From the NCBI GenBank assembly GCA_036250225.1, contig JAPZLL010000005.1, positions 1-64,000 on the forward strand: a stretch of 64,000 nucleotides of DNA, given 5' to 3'. The notes below the pieces were generated by a model that ran no database searches, had not been told where the DNA came from, and was given only the letters and a program-made list of their open reading frames with translations. Both the position numbers and the translations under genes were made by a program. The DNA is from Cercophora sp. LCS_1. Taxonomy: Eukaryota > Ascomycota > Sordariomycetes > Sordariales > Lasiosphaeriaceae. This document shows positions 10,992 through 24,401 of the stretch, one piece after another; positions within the stretch are counted from its first letter, which is position 1, and each line of letters starts with the position of its first letter.

Positions 10992-13248
10992 GGTGACTTG
11001 GACGCTACACAGCCTGCCGAGCCGGAGAAGACTGCTCACAACTGCAAGCTTTATAGACGGTAAACATGCTTCTCCTCAAAGCTCGGCTACACTTTTACCC
11101 AAATGTGACGCAACGTTTGCGAGAAAAGAGGTGAGAACCTGAGTATCTAGCCATCGTCGCCACATCAGCTTACTTTGCGTATACCCGAGGGCGCCTCCTC
11201 GCCGGCAAAAGTTTCGGATGTCGTTCAATGGAGTCGGTAGAAGCGCACGAATCGGAAGTCCGGGGCGCGTGTAAGGCACCCGGATACACGGTCTTTTGCG
11301 TCTTCCAAGCGCTGCGGCTCGACAACCCTAGAACTAGAGTTCTGGCTGTCAACATCTATTTTACGCATCCTGATGCAAATTTGACAGATGCCGAGTGCAA
11401 AGAAATGCATGAGGTGGCTGCGAGCGTGGGTTGGGATTGGCCTGGGTTCGGGTGAAATGAAGAACACCCTCGGCGCCCCAAGAATCAAGTCCCTGAAAAC
11501 CAAACGAATCACCACGCCGCGAAGGACATATTTCCACTGTGAGAAACGAGAAAAATAAAATCGAGGTCTTCAAAAACAAGCTAGATACCTCCAATACCAT
11601 CCCAATAGCCTCGAGAGTATTGGTCCAGATAGTTTTGGTTCTGCACAAAGCCGCAGGGAAGAAGTGCGAGCAGCCGTGTAGCATTGCTCGTTTCTGCTGC
11701 CTCCCGCTTGTTGGTCAATCTTGGTTACAATCGGAGATTTCATCAGTCCCTGCGTGCCTGTCCCCAATTGAAGTGATGGAAACGATGAAACGCACTGCCA
11801 GACTGTGCGGTGGTGTTGGCCTCGCAAGGAGTGGCCTCCGACAGGGGGGTCTCATGCCAATCGAACTCTCGATGGCACTACCTAGTCCTGACAACGTTGT
11901 CCACTGGCGTAAAATGTCAGGATCATGGTTCCGGACGGCAGAGGACAAGAGCGACCAAGATTGCGGGGAACCGAGCGAACTTCCTCGACGGGAAAAGCAG
12001 CGAGGCAAACGTGGAGCCTTGCTCACACAGCGACGATTGACAAAGATCGTGGAGACGACAAGGAAAACAACATAAACAAGGATAGCAGAGAGCATTATCG
12101 ACTGGCGATGCTTGCGTCAAAAACATGGACGGCGGAGGCCCCCAGCCGGTTGCCATGATGACGCAGCAGGGCAGCGGAGGGTGAGATTGGTTGGCCGAGG
12201 CGGCAACGACATCAGATCGCAAGGCGGCTTGTGTTGTCGAATGGATTGCGTGGGCAAACAGAGGTCGAGTCGAGGAACTTTTGTCGGGGGAAGAGCGCTT
12301 AATTAATAGTACTGGTGTTGTAAGGCTGCGAATGGGGCCAAGGGACCCAAAACAACGGCAATCTCATCGTCGCCTCGAAACTGTTGGCGCTCCATTGACG
12401 AACAATAGTGGCCGTTTGTCGTCGACGGGCCCAGCAAACCTTTGTCGCGGTGCCGTGCTCAGGCTAAATTTCGTGCGACGAGCCTCAGCAGGCTCGCTGC
12501 TGGGTGACGTCTAGCGAGTCCCGTTAGCGCGGGTTCTGAGGGAGCGGGCGCTAGGCGGGTGCGGCGGGACGGCATGGACCTGCCCACTTTGCAGGGGGGG
12601 GCGCCACAATTCTACGGCTGCGCGCCAATGGGAGGAGGGCATCCCTCGGTTGCTGCTGGCAACCGGTCGACCTGGAGCAAGAAAACAAAAGTCAGGCCCA
12701 GCATCATGGCCGCTTGGTATCTGATGGATGTCCCCGGCAGCAGAGCAACCACAGGATTCCATTCCCCATACTTCTGCATCTTGCCTGCTGCTACCACGCA
12801 TCTCCTCCACTCTCGCGCACACGAGAACCTGGCTAGGAATCTGCTGGCTGTCAATTGATCGTGCAACACACCACTCGCATCCATCCCTACACCGCGCATC
12901 TCTGCCGACGACCGCCTCTGACAAGGGCATCGCCATCTAGAGGCATCGCATTCATCACCACTCCGCCTGAACAGGGCGCAACCATCCCCTCCCCGTCTTC
13001 CCGCAAGGTCGGCCTCGACTGAGCACAACTCGACGATTCTAACCGCCCGGCCGCCTGGCTTGCGCTGCGTGAGGTGGGTTCCCCTCATGATGGGATGGGC
13101 TGAGACAGAAGAGGAACGTAGGAAGAGAACACGATGATGCTAACAGGTTGTCGCTGCAGTCTCGGAACCACATCGACCAGCACTCCCTCGAGTGCGGCAA
13201 TTCGACATCGACGACAACGACAACTATTCCGAACTCCACTCCTAGACA
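10992..13248. other. Long divergent intergenic region
   Basis: About 2.25 kb between the GH93 gene (minus) and the Swi5-like regulator (plus). It probably holds both promoters and a long leader for the regulator, as is common for fungal transcription-factor genes. Several short frames exist; a 75-codon plus-strand frame at 11228-11455 has natural-looking composition in its last half but no other support. Confidence 0.45.
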
Positions 13249-13617
13249 ATGCTGTCCAATCCACCACCACAGAGCGCCCTTCACGCGCGCGCACGGCAAC
13301 ACCGCCGACAAAACTCGACGCCATCAGCGTTTGAGGCCGTGAAGATCGCTCCCCTGCCCAACTTCCACCAGCGCCCACACATGTCCCACCGACGAGGCCT
13401 CAGCCTGGACACGCGCCGCCAACAATTCTCTCCCACGACACCAACAACCACCATCCGGCAGGATTACACGACGGTAAGTACGACAACCACTAACCCAGGA
13501 TCAGCAACAACACCACAGCATGTACTGCGAGAAGCGCAGCAGCAACGCATAGCCCGCCCAGGCCACGGGCAGCCCTCGTACAGCGATCTTGCATCGCAGC
13601 AACAACAACAACAAAAT

Positions 13618-13656
<39 letters not shown>

Positions 13657-15907
13657 ATACACCCGCGGGCCGACGGCTTCATCATGCCCACCCACGGAGC
13701 GCCGCTCCACCCGCACTTTGTGGATGCGCTGGCGCAGGGCCAAATGACCGACATGAGTGGCCTGCCCCTCGACGCGTACATGAACACGATGAACAACATG
13801 ATGAAGAAGAACCAGGCCGGCTTTGCCAGCAACGCCGCCATGCAAGCGGCCGAGTACGACATCTTTGGGCCTGACAGCGCCTTGTCCACGCCGACCTTCA
13901 TGTCCTTCCCCGAACCCAGTCCGGCCGGCTCCGGGCAGGGCTGGATCTCCGAGGGCGAGACAGCAAGCACACACACTCGCCGCGGGTCAAGGAGGATAAG
14001 CGGCGGCATCATGGACAAGGTCGCCAAGTACGAGTCTCTGGCCAACAACATGGCGTCGAGGCCAGCAACACCCCCAGCACAGAATGTGAACGGTAGGGAG
14101 CATGAACATTGACAACAACAACAAGACAAGCAGCTGACAGTCTACAGGATGCTTTCTACCAACACCGATGGAGACGCCCCATGACAGGATAATGAAACAT
14201 GAACCGCCTCCGATAACACAAAGACCGAACAGGTTCTCGGATGACTACGACGAGTCGATGGAGGAGACCATCAAGCCGATGCGAGGGAACCAGTCAAACC
14301 GCAACTCGGGCATCTTCCAGGATCTCCGCCAGCAGGCCGAGGCCATGGTGCAGACGCCCAAGCGAGCCAACACGATGCCCATAGGCTTCCCCGAACAGGG
14401 GCTCGGCACGCCTGGCTTCATGAACATGGCCAATGTCAGCGCCGAGTTTGTCAAGATCGAGAACAACTTCGACGGCCTGAACGGTTTCCCCTCGGACCTC
14501 TCGTCCAACGCGTCGCCCATGACACCACACATGGCCGGCTTCGCACACGGCGCCTTTGACAACAAGCCCGACTTCCGCGCTCAAGGTGATTTCGACTCGC
14601 AGGGCACCCTCATGCCGCACGGCGACGCCTGCACGCCCTCGCACCGCGGATCGCCCCATCGCCGAACCGAATCCCTCGCCTCGATCGCGAGCGCCGCGAG
14701 CATCGCCGACATCAACATTGAGGAGACCAAGACGGACACGGGCGTCACCATCGACGATATTGCTGCCTACATCCAGGGCCCCGACCCGTCCGACGGCAAG
14801 TGGGTGTGCACCTATGAGGACTGCCTCAAGCGCTTCGGCCGCAAGGAAAACATCAAGAGCCATGTCCAAACCCATCTCAACGACCGGCAGTACCAGTGCC
14901 CGTCGTGCCACAAGTGCTTCGTCCGCCAGCATGACCTCAAGCGCCACGCAAAGATCCACACGGGCATCAAGCCCTACCCCTGCGAGTGCGGCAACAGCTT
15001 CGCCCGCCACGACGCCCTGACGCGCCACCGCCAACGCGGCATGTGCATCGGCGCCTTTGACGGCATCGTGCGCAAGGTGGTCAAACGCGGCCGCCCGCGC
15101 AAGAACAGACCCGACCTCGACGAGCGCCGCGAAAAGAGCGAGCGCACCCGTCGCAAGAACGGCCCCAACAAACACACCTCGAGCTCCTCGGTCTCCAGCT
15201 TCTCCGGCTACTCCGACAGCTCGGCCGTCAACTCGCCCGCGCCCAACCACAGCTTCGATCTCATGGACGACGACAACGACCCCTTTCCTGACATCCTCGA
15301 CGTCGCCATGACCGCTGGCAACCCCGCCACAACAACCGCAACCATGAACCCCAGCAGTCTTGTCTCCTCAGCCCCCATGCCCCGCGCTGAATCCCCTTCC
15401 GCCATGAGCAACTACAGCCACGCCTCCCAGGCTGAACAGCACTACGCTCTCCCATCCAACCAGCCCCCATCGCCCACCAAGTCCGTCGCAAGTCATTATA
15501 CCCACATCCCTGGCACACCACCCGAACTATCATCCAGCTCGTCACCCCCTCCTACAGACCACTCTGCTCAGTATTTTGACGCCGCAGCGGGTGGTAATTA
15601 CATGCCTGGAAGCGATCCGAACAGCAGCGGTCTCTCGGATGGTTCCTCCAGTCTTGGTCTGGGCGTGTCGGTGTCAATAGCCGGACAGCCTGGTCTCGTG
15701 GTTGGCGCACGACAGGATGGGCTGCCGACGATGGATGATGGGGATTTGAGTCTGTTGCAGTTCACCACGGATGAGGATGGGCTGGTTCAGCTTGATCCTA
15801 CTGCGTGTGGTGCATTGCATATGGGTGGCGGCAAATTTGAGATGGAGGAGTATGATGCTGCGGCGGGCATGTTTACGGGCGAGGATTTGTTTTTTGGGAG
15901 TTCATAG
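13249..15907 (+). CDS. Swi5/Ace2-like C2H2 zinc-finger transcription factor
   Basis: Exons 13249-14092 and 14148-15907 give 867 residues; the 55-nt intron (GTAGGG...CTACAG) is spliced in phase 1 (QNVNG-CFLPTPMETP). Three adjacent zinc fingers lie near residues 501-580: CTYEDC...HVQTH, CPSCHKC...HAKIH and a C-terminal CECG...H...C finger. Their order and sequence match the Swi5/Ace2 group (often annotated metallothionein expression activator), which regulates cell-cycle and cell-separation genes in yeast. The basic patch RGRPRKNR just after the fingers is an AT-hook/NLS-like sequence. A polyglutamine tract covers about residues 116-136. The N-terminus MLSNPP...RQHRRQNSTP resembles orthologues and supports this start. 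A 45-nt in-frame stretch at 13474-13518 looks like a facultative intron. Confidence 0.85.
13596..13656 (+). repeat. CAG/CAA trinucleotide repeat encoding polyglutamine
   Basis: Runs of CAA and CAG codons within the Swi5-like gene encode about 20 Gln residues broken by one Asn. Length variation between isolates is expected at such a tract. Confidence 0.9.
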
Positions 15908-17016
15908 TCCCCTCATCCTCTCCCGGCCGTTCCCGACAAGGATGGTGACGAGAAACTGTCAACGTGGTGGCGAAATGTTGTAGGATGCTTGTGTGTGGGT
16001 TTATAGAATTCGGGGTTTGGCTTGGTCTTGGTTTCGGTTCGCTTGTTATCACCCGAGAAAAGGGAAAGGGGTTTTGGAAGGAAGGGAGGTTTGGATTCAT
16101 GGTTTTGTCTCTTTTCGGATCTTTTTTTTTTTTCTTTCTCTCTCTCTTCCGCGTCACAGCCTTGCCTCGGTTTGGTTCGAGTGTGTTCTTCTTACCCCTC
16201 AGTCGAAGCTCGGCCACCCATTTACGCAAAGAGAGAACGAAGGGAGGGAAAACATTATACGGACAAGCGTTGTGGTGGTGCTGGATCATAATTTTCGGAG
16301 GGAGGGACCCGTCGCGCTTGGGGTTTCGTTTTCTCGTTTATTATAACGGTTACTCACGAAGATTATGACCACCTAGTTTTTGTTGTTTGGTTGGTTCATG
16401 GAATCTCATGTGAGGTTTCTTGGCCAGCTTGGTTGTTCATTGGCTCGAAGCAAGAAAGAGGCAGAGAGAGAAGAGAAGAGAACTGAGGTGTGTGTGTGTG
16501 TGTGTGCCTGTGTGCCTGTGTGTGTGTGTAATCTTTTTGTGTGGTCGTTGGTGTTGAATGGTTTGTTGATGTGGAGTTGGGGGGCATTGGGGATGGTGTT
16601 GAAGAGGGGTTTAGTGGGGTTCTACCTATTTTGCTTCCAGCTTGGGGAAAGATGAGATGGTTTAGCGTTGGTAGCTACAGTACCCTTTGGAATGAAGTTT
16701 TTTGACAGCGTATTGGTTCCCACCGATATGATTATGTTTTGTGGCTGTTCAATTTGATCAATGAGAGTGGGAGTGCTGCTGTGACAAGTTGTGGTGCTGG
16801 TGACGTCGGTTGCCTGGTGCCAAGACAACGTGTGGCCCGCACCGTTTCCGCTCTCAGTCGTGAGGCTGCTGGCAACCTGACGAGCCTGAACAGCCAAAAC
16901 TCCACAGCACCGCTCTCTCTTTCCTCTTTCCTACCACTCCACCAAAAACGCTTGCTGTCGGCTTGATCGAGGTACTGCGCTTTCTTTGCTTGATTGCGGT
17001 TTCTTGATACCCCGCC
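15908..17016. other. Intergenic with GT microsatellite
   Basis: About 1.1 kb between two plus-strand genes. It contains a T-run near 16125 and an interrupted GT repeat at about 16487-16530. No coding region is supported; the frames here are repeat-driven. Confidence 0.5.
16487..16530. repeat. Interrupted (GT)n microsatellite
   Basis: GT dinucleotides interrupted by two CCTGTG steps, lying in the probable 3' flank of the Swi5-like gene. Confidence 0.85.
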
Positions 17017-20000
17017 ATGCTTGCACCCATTTTGCATGCGTCCTGCAGGCCGCTGTATCTGGTGGGCAACACCCCTGCCATCAACCTGACAGCGGCCCTG
17101 CCTCAGGGTATCGATGCGGATATCCTCTCACTTGGATGCGGCGATCTCCGCCATGTGCTTTTTACCTGCTATGCCGAGCAACATCTCCCCAAAAGGAAGC
17201 TCGATATTACGTGCTGCGATATCGAGGAGAATATCATTGGTGCGCTCCATGCAAACAGAAGAGCAAAAATCAAAACAAGCTGACACACTCGCAGCACGAA
17301 ACATCCTGGTGCTGAGTCTCATACTGGATGGCAATGATGTTGCCACCCCCGAGCAAATCTGGAGGATATACTACAACCTCTATCTCGACGACAACGACAT
17401 GCAAATTCTCAACAACCAGGCCCAGCAACTTCTCGGCCGATCGTTGACCCTCGACGAGTGGCATGATTCTCGCTATGGCGAGGTCATTCGTATCTGCGAT
17501 ACCGATACCCTCAACCTTCTCCGCGTCATCTGGTCCACGTTTTTCAGCTCAGCGACCGCCAAGGATGATGCGCAGTACAAAGACAAGTTTGAGGCCGCGA
17601 AAAAGTCCTCGAGGGCGTTCAAGGACCTGTCTCAGGGGGAGGATGGCTTCTCTTTCACCGCCATCCGGGCTGCGGCCCCCCTGTACCAGAGCGTCGCCGA
17701 AGAGTTCATCAAGGCCAATAACCGTTGTTGGGATACCGGGGTGGCTGACCCAGAGACGTCGGACGCTGTCACGTTCCCCAATCCCATGTTTGCGACGGGC
17801 ATGTCGGAACGAGCACCCCTTGCTTTTCCGTCCGATCCGCTGCTGAGTTTCCATCTGGCTCCGGCTGCTGCGAAACTGACGGAGTTGTCGCCACTTCGTC
17901 TGGAGAGCAGTGATGGAAAGGATAGGCTGGTTGCGACTGCCCAGTTGATGTTTGGGAAGTGGGTGGAATCGGTCAGGGAGGCTCTAGCAGAATCACGATT
18001 GATCGTTCGATTTGTGGCCGCTGATTGCTTCTCTCTCTGCCACACCTTGCAGCACAACATCGAGACTCACGAGACGACTGCCAACTGGTACCGTCGTGAG
18101 GTTGGATTCAAAGTATTTGAGCTGTCCGAGACGGATTACGGCAAAGAGGGCAAAGCACCGAGACAGTTTGATTTTATCGACAGTTCGAATATCTCAGACT
18201 ATCACGGGGTCTTGAACATGTTGATTTCAACCGGGCCTCTGCTGAAGGATGAGCCTTGGGCGGCGGTCAACACGGATCTCATGCTGCGGGGTGCAGCTGA
18301 TGACAGTGCCAGGTTCGAGGCGCTCCTTGTTGGCCATACGAAGACTGTTGCCATCCTACTCGGGCTGATGCCGATCGAGTACTGGACGAACGCCATGACA
18401 TACATGGTTTCTGACGAGCTATTTCTCAGCATGTTGGAATCGAGCCGAGGCGACAAGGGAGTGGGTATTCAAGCACGGCTGGCTTGGAAGAATGCCGGGA
18501 CGCCAAAAATATCTGTCAAGGCCCAAGAGCTCGCCAACCTGGCTCATCAGGTGTACCTGGACATGTTTCAGAACGAGAATATTTCAAAGCTCACCAGACA
18601 GTTCATGGATATGCACAGAGGCGCCTGGTTCCCCAAGTTCCACCGAGGAAGCTTTACCGCGTTTATCAAGATTCTCTGCAAGAGACTGTCTGTCAATGCA
18701 GCTGAAGTCAGCGAAATGATCCTGGAGAAAGTCGTCGAGGATACAAGCTTGACCTTGGGAACCAACAACTCGCAGGCTTTTTGCGTCGATATGCAACAGA
18801 TGGGTATCTGGGACATCCCGTTCCTTCAAGGCGAGATCCAACACAACAATATCCACGTCGGCTTTTGCAAGTGGAAGGAGATCCCGCCTGTCGTGGCGGT
18901 TACCCTGAAAATACCCGCCAAGCAGTGGCAACGGGTGTTCAAGTACGCCCTCGAGAAGACGGCCGATCTCATGGTGGAAGGGAATGTGCTTTGTGATTCG
19001 CCGACTGGCGGTTATCATAACATCTTCGCGGATACCCAGATCTCGTTTGGAAAGGTCGTCACGAGCGGGTCGACTGATTCGGATGAATTCAGTGTCGAAG
19101 TGCAGGAAAACCCTGAGCGTTTTGCCGGACACGCATCAATGGTTGCAACATTCTACGTTTCTACGGGAGGACTGCAGTCGGGCATCCCGTGGACAAAGGT
19201 TTCACTCCGTATGAAGAACACCCCGCAAAACATTATCCTCTTCGCCGGCCTCCTGGGCCCCGAGATGTCAATTTTCGACTCAAAGCTGCAAGACGAGAAG
19301 CATGTCTTCATCACAAAGCTTGCCCCTGGGCACTCTGCTTACCCCGTGGTGTGTGGCTCTCTCCCTCCACCATCCAGCCTCGGCGACCTCTCCACCAGTA
19401 CTGGTTCTAGTGCAACATTCTCGCTCAATCTGGACCCCCAGTCAGGCAATATCACCACTGTCACTGGCCACGTTGATATCACGACTGAGCAGGGCAAGCA
19501 GCTGCTTGCCGACAAAGTGCCCATTGAGGTTCAACAGGTCTCCCCGTCAACGATCGAAATCGTCTTTGGCAAGCAAACCCTCGTCCTCCCTGTGAAGTAT
19601 CCCGCTCCAGTTCTCGCATCTGCCAGCAAGACACGAATCGCCCGCAAGTCCTGCTACGTCGAGGTTATTGCACCCCTCGCCACCCCTATCACGTCGCCTT
19701 GTCTGGAGGACTACGTCTTTCCCACCGTCCTTTCCAAGGCCAACATCCCCGCCACGCTCAGCATCCCGCACCTCAGCCTCGACACCCTCCCCATCATCGA
19801 CATCTCCGACAAATCAGCCATCAGCTTCATCAACCCCTACTCCGCCCTCATCTTCTCCAACCGCGAGCGTGCCCTCCGCGGGCAAGTCGACACCTCGGGG
19901 CTCAGCAGGTCATCCCGTCTCAACCTCAAAGAATCCATCTTCACCATGCTCATGCTCGCCTCCGGTCTCCAAGGCGGTCAAACTGGGCTGTTCGCCGTTT

Positions 20001-20662
20001 CCCGTCCCAAAGACGGTGTTCACATCCTTGTCTTTGTGAGCGCCCTCCGTCTCGATGGTGCAAGCGGAGGCATTGTCCTCGATGCGGCAGTCCTCCCCTT
20101 TACGCGCAAACTCGTCGATGCTCACGCACTGGATGAGTTCCTCCTCATCCTGCGAACCCTCGAATGCGCCACCATCACTGTCGACGACGACGAGCTCAAG
20201 CTCTGGAAAACGATCCTACCTGCCCTGGCAGAGCGGTGCAGAACATGGCAGCATGACCCTGCGACGTGTGAATACAAGGATGGGAAGGTCCCGGTTAGCG
20301 TGGAGCCGGGACAGCCGTGTCTGTGTAGCTGTGGACAGGGTAAAATACCCGAGGATTACGTATCGTTGCCTGAATGGGAGAGCGCAAAGAAGTATGCCAC
20401 GCGGGTGGCGATTAGTCCGTTGTTTGCGTCGCAGTTTGTGGAGAGCAGTGGAGATGTTGACATGATGAAGGCTACGGCGGCTAGTGAGCCGCCCAAGGAA
20501 CGGTGCAGGGCTTGTGGACGGACGGAGGGACGGGATAAGGGACCGCTGAAGAAGTGTATGCGGTGCTTGGAGGTCAAGTATTGTTCGGTTGAGTGCCAGA
20601 AGAAGGATTGGAAGAAGCATCGGGGGGAGTGTGAGGAGGCTGATATTTATGATTTGGACTGA
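17017..20662 (+). CDS. DUF4470-like / MYND zinc-finger protein
   Basis: Exons 17017-17239 and 17295-20662 give 1196 residues. The 55-nt intron (GTGCGC...CTCGCAG) is spliced in phase 1, joining DIEENII to ARNILVLS. The N-terminal 120 residues (LYLVGNTPAINLT, DILSLGCGDLRHVLFT, CCDIEE) match the DUF4470 pattern, which resembles a partial Rossmann-type methyltransferase fold. At the C-terminus (about 1144-1186) a MYND finger is clear: CRACG...CMRCLEVKYCSVECQKKDWKKHRGEC. MYND fingers usually mediate protein interaction. Between them lie about 1000 residues of ordered sequence I cannot name. This architecture is a recurrent fungal one of unknown function. No membrane segment is visible. It ends 3.7 kb before the next gene. 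Confidence 0.8.
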
Positions 20663-21302
20663 GCGGTTGGTTGGCAAAACCACGGTGCTTCGTTGGTCTA
20701 CAGATTGTTTAGCAAGTGTAGGGGAGGTACAAGAGTGTGTGTAGTGGACACGATATGAATGTCTAGTTGCCCTTCTGCTTGCGTTGTTTCATGTTTTTGT
20801 AACCAAAGCCCGTGACCGAGTTGTTTAACTCCCGGGCTGTCAGGGACATACACCTAGATTGGAAACAAGCACAACAAGCAAGTTACCGCGGCCCGTGCAC
20901 AAATAGTTTCTTCAGCTTTCCGTTTGGAAATACACACTGGCCCAACTTAATTGTCTTAGATGGAGTCGAATATACACTTGGGAAATCACAAAATCAACCA
21001 TCCCTTTCAAGCTACCTTGCGAAGAATTTCAATCTCCACATTTTGAGGTATCTCTTCGTCACTGTGTCCCTGGCAAGTACAAACGAACTCAAACTCGGAG
21101 AAATCAACCAGCCCACGAATCCAAATCTAACCCTGCCCGAGCACCAGCACATGCACAACTGAGACACATCCCACCCACCAACCCCTTTGTCCCAGCACAC
21201 TCCCCAAGACATTAATCTAGCTCCTAACCAGGTATACAACGCAAAATACGAACCCAGTTTCCCAGCGAAGTAGCTAAGTTCAAACACACGAGAGAATAAG
21301 AG

Positions 21303-21346
<44 letters not shown>

Positions 21347-24300
21347 TTGACCAGCTGGGGGGGCGGAGAGCTGGTCTAGAACCCTTCGCTATGCTTTTTG
21401 CGTCTGTCTGTCTCGGGAGAGTGACGCCTGCGGGCTGGGAAGGAAGGAAGGAAGGAGAAAGAAGAACTGATGTCTAAGTTTGTTGGCGCAGGCGGATGGT
21501 TGGGCGTGTTGTCTTTGAAGGTAATGGGTTCGAGACCGGTACTCTATACCATTTTTACCTTTTTCCATTATGGTATCGAGTTATCGTGGGGTTAGTGCTG
21601 TCTGTGTGGTTGTTGCGTACTTGTAAGTTATAAAGAAAACACCAACGAGTCACATCGTTTACCACTCAGGGTCTTTTACAGATGCACGGCTTGAGGATGG
21701 CCATTGGAGAGAGTGGCATGATTGACAGCTGAACGCTGTGGAGAGTCGGATATACAATACAGTAGACACATTTCATCATTGACCCAAGCTCATGTTTACA
21801 CAGCACGTGGGATGACGTGTCTTCGACAGCGTCCTTGACCACGATGAAGAGGTCAGCAATGCATCATTACCAAGCAGGCTAGCCCGGGCTGGCGTGTTCA
21901 AGAGTGGAACGCCTCGTATGGGGGTGGAGATGTCAAGACGGAAGAGGCAGAGCGTTGGACAGGGCCTGCATGGTACGGGACCGGGTCTGGGGTACTCAAC
22001 GAAGGAACGGGGGCCGCTCAATGCCGAAAATCATGGAACCGCAATCGGCGAGACCGGTGTTGTGGGCCGGTCGGGTGACGCAGGAGCTCCGCAGCAGGAC
22101 GGAAGGGCTGGGTGATGCGGACAAGCGAGCAGAGTGGCCTTGCGTCGCAATCAATCGATAAACGACGCGAGGGATAATGGAATCTCCAAACCCGGAGAAT
22201 CTCGAGGAACGTTCGGCATTGCGCCAAGCGGATTGCCAGTTGTCTCTTTCGAGGATGGAGGTCAGCGCGATATTGACGCGCGCCTGTGTGCGTCAGTGGG
22301 ATTCAAGAATAGCAGATCGACAGTTTCGGTCGGCGTTTGCATGTGCGCCCGATGCTGCGTCTTGGCGGAAGCGATCTATCGGACGGCGTTCGATTGGCTG
22401 CAACTTTGCGCTGGAATTGGGAAACAGCGCATCGCGATCCTGCAAAACAACTTGGAGCGCAGCAGCGGGCGCCGTTCGTCGCTGGTTCGCCCTCGCGTGC
22501 AGCACGCTTGACTTTGTAGATATTGACTGCATCGACCGTTGACTGACGTGTGGGCAGCTTTGGAGCGCCGCGCTCTCGGCCATGGACTGCAGCCCCCGCA
22601 TTCGTTGTCAGGCTGGGTGGGGCCAAGTTCGTATTGAATCCTGCCCGGTGTTTGTGGGCAATATCAGATGCTGCCCGCCGACAGGTTGCGTGGCCTAGAA
22701 TACTACCACCGACGGAACGTCAGCAGCCAGTGGCTGGGATCGACTGCTCATCTCCGGACAACAAACCTCGAGGGCTTCATGACTGCTCTGATTGATGATT
22801 GCATCGACTTGTTGCTTGCGCGTGGCAACCAAAGGCAACATGCCTAACCTTTCTGTCGACCGACGCCTGCCGACCCCCGTCTTCAACGTTTCACATCAAG
22901 TGGTGTCGCCGAGACCAAAGACCCATCGCTGTTCAGCTTGCCGGGATTTAGTAGTGAGAGTACGGGGCAGCTCTTGCATCATGCTACTCGCCAAGAACAG
23001 AGGCTCTGTGCTACAGCATGTAGCCAACGGCTCGGCCGATGTTGTTATTGTGTCCAAATGTACCGAAGGCCGTACGCACGATGTAGATTGGATCATGTCA
23101 CCCGAAGCCCTGCGTGAGGCCGCCAGAACGCTTGCAAAGCCTGCGGAGACGCGTCGGGCCGTTTGGTGTTGAACAGAAGCGGAGCACTTTGCAACAAAAA
23201 AACGAACCATCGCAACCAGTTCACACCCCTTCAACGTGGTCTCAGCCAGTATTTGTCGCGAAAAAAAAATCTAAAAAATCTGGAGAAATGTATTTTGGAC
23301 AGAGACCAGACAGTGCTGTCGACGGGTTCGATTTCAAGATGCGTAGGCGTTTGTTGGAGGGGTAATGGCCTAACCCTTCTCTCCCAGTGTTGTTTTTTCT
23401 GTTCGGCGCTCGCGGGATCAGATGGCAGTAAGATTACAGATGGGCTGCGTTAGTATGCTAGCATATTGGCAGCGGTGACACTAACAGACGAGAACTTGTG
23501 TGTTGATGCACGTATGCACTGCGCTGTTGTGCTTGTGCTGATCTCAGGCGTGGATCGACGGAAATGTGCCCCTGAGAAATCTGTGCCTGGCCATTCTCCA
23601 GCTTCGGCCGCCCCCCTCCAGCCAATCGTGGGCTGTAAAACGCCCGTTTTTCCGATGAGCCAATCAGATGCTAAGCATGCTAAGCCTAAAGAGGACGGGT
23701 CTTTTGGAGCGGAGGGGGGCAACCAGGGGCACCTGGCTTGCAACACGAAGACTGGTTGGAAGTGTTTGCAGCAACAGGGGTCTTCAGGGATCGTAACCAG
23801 CTGCCGTCCCTGCGTCCCTCCCGAGGCCCCCATCGCAATTTCCCGCTCGCTTCCCCTGTGCGCCGCACACAGTGAACCGTGTGGGCTCGTCCTCGTCCTG
23901 CTGCAACCGCCGCGCTTCGTTTCTGCCTCTGCAACAAAACCACTGTCGTTCCCACCGCCTGTCACTCGTTTTCTTGTCGTGTGCGAACCATCGTCAACCC
24001 CACCGGCCTGCATCGACGAGACTCAACAGCAGTCTCTGCCACCATTCCGGTTCTCATCCCTGCCCTCCGGCTCGCTGCGGAGAGCAATGCTTTCTCAATC
24101 GTGACCCGTCCACCACGCAACAACGCCAAGGGAGACGGGACCGCTACGGCGAACCATCGCAACACTCGCTCATCAATATTCACTTCGAATTCTTAGGGGC
24201 CATCCCTTTCTTTTGCCATCGACCACGAGTGCCCATTTGGAAGGCCTTGATCGTCTTTGACCTTTTGTCCGCGAAATCTCGAGGCCACCCGATTCTTGTC

Positions 24301-24401
24301 CCACGACCCTTCGAGCTCGAACCCGATCGAAACGCAAGATCGAGTCCCAGAACACAAGTACGATCAGCGTCCATACCCACCGATACCACACAACCACCAC
24401 A
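20663..24401. other. 3.7 kb gene-poor stretch upstream of the WSC gene
   Basis: No frame here has family motifs or a convincing exon pattern. It holds a (GA)n microsatellite at 21308-21343 and GGAA repeats near 21440. From about 23.6 kb to the WSC start the sequence is C-rich with several short upstream frames, as in long leaders of cell-wall sensor genes. A lineage-specific or noncoding transcript cannot be excluded. Confidence 0.45.
21308..21343. repeat. (GA)n microsatellite
   Basis: Perfect alternating GA run of about 36 bases, followed shortly by GGAA tetranucleotide repeats. Confidence 0.9.

Noticed and set aside
11228..11455. 75-codon plus-strand frame ending NLTDAECKEMHEVAASVGWDWPGFG in part
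   Set aside because: The last half looks protein-like, but there is no upstream exon, motif or conserved context that I can show.
14294..15250. 318-codon minus-strand frame
   Set aside because: Antisense shadow of the Swi5-like zinc-finger gene; Ala/Val/Gly/Arg composition typical of reverse reading.
21480..21560. tRNA-like B box (GGGTTCGAGACC) after an A-box-like stretch
   Set aside because: No acceptor or anticodon stem can be paired around it.
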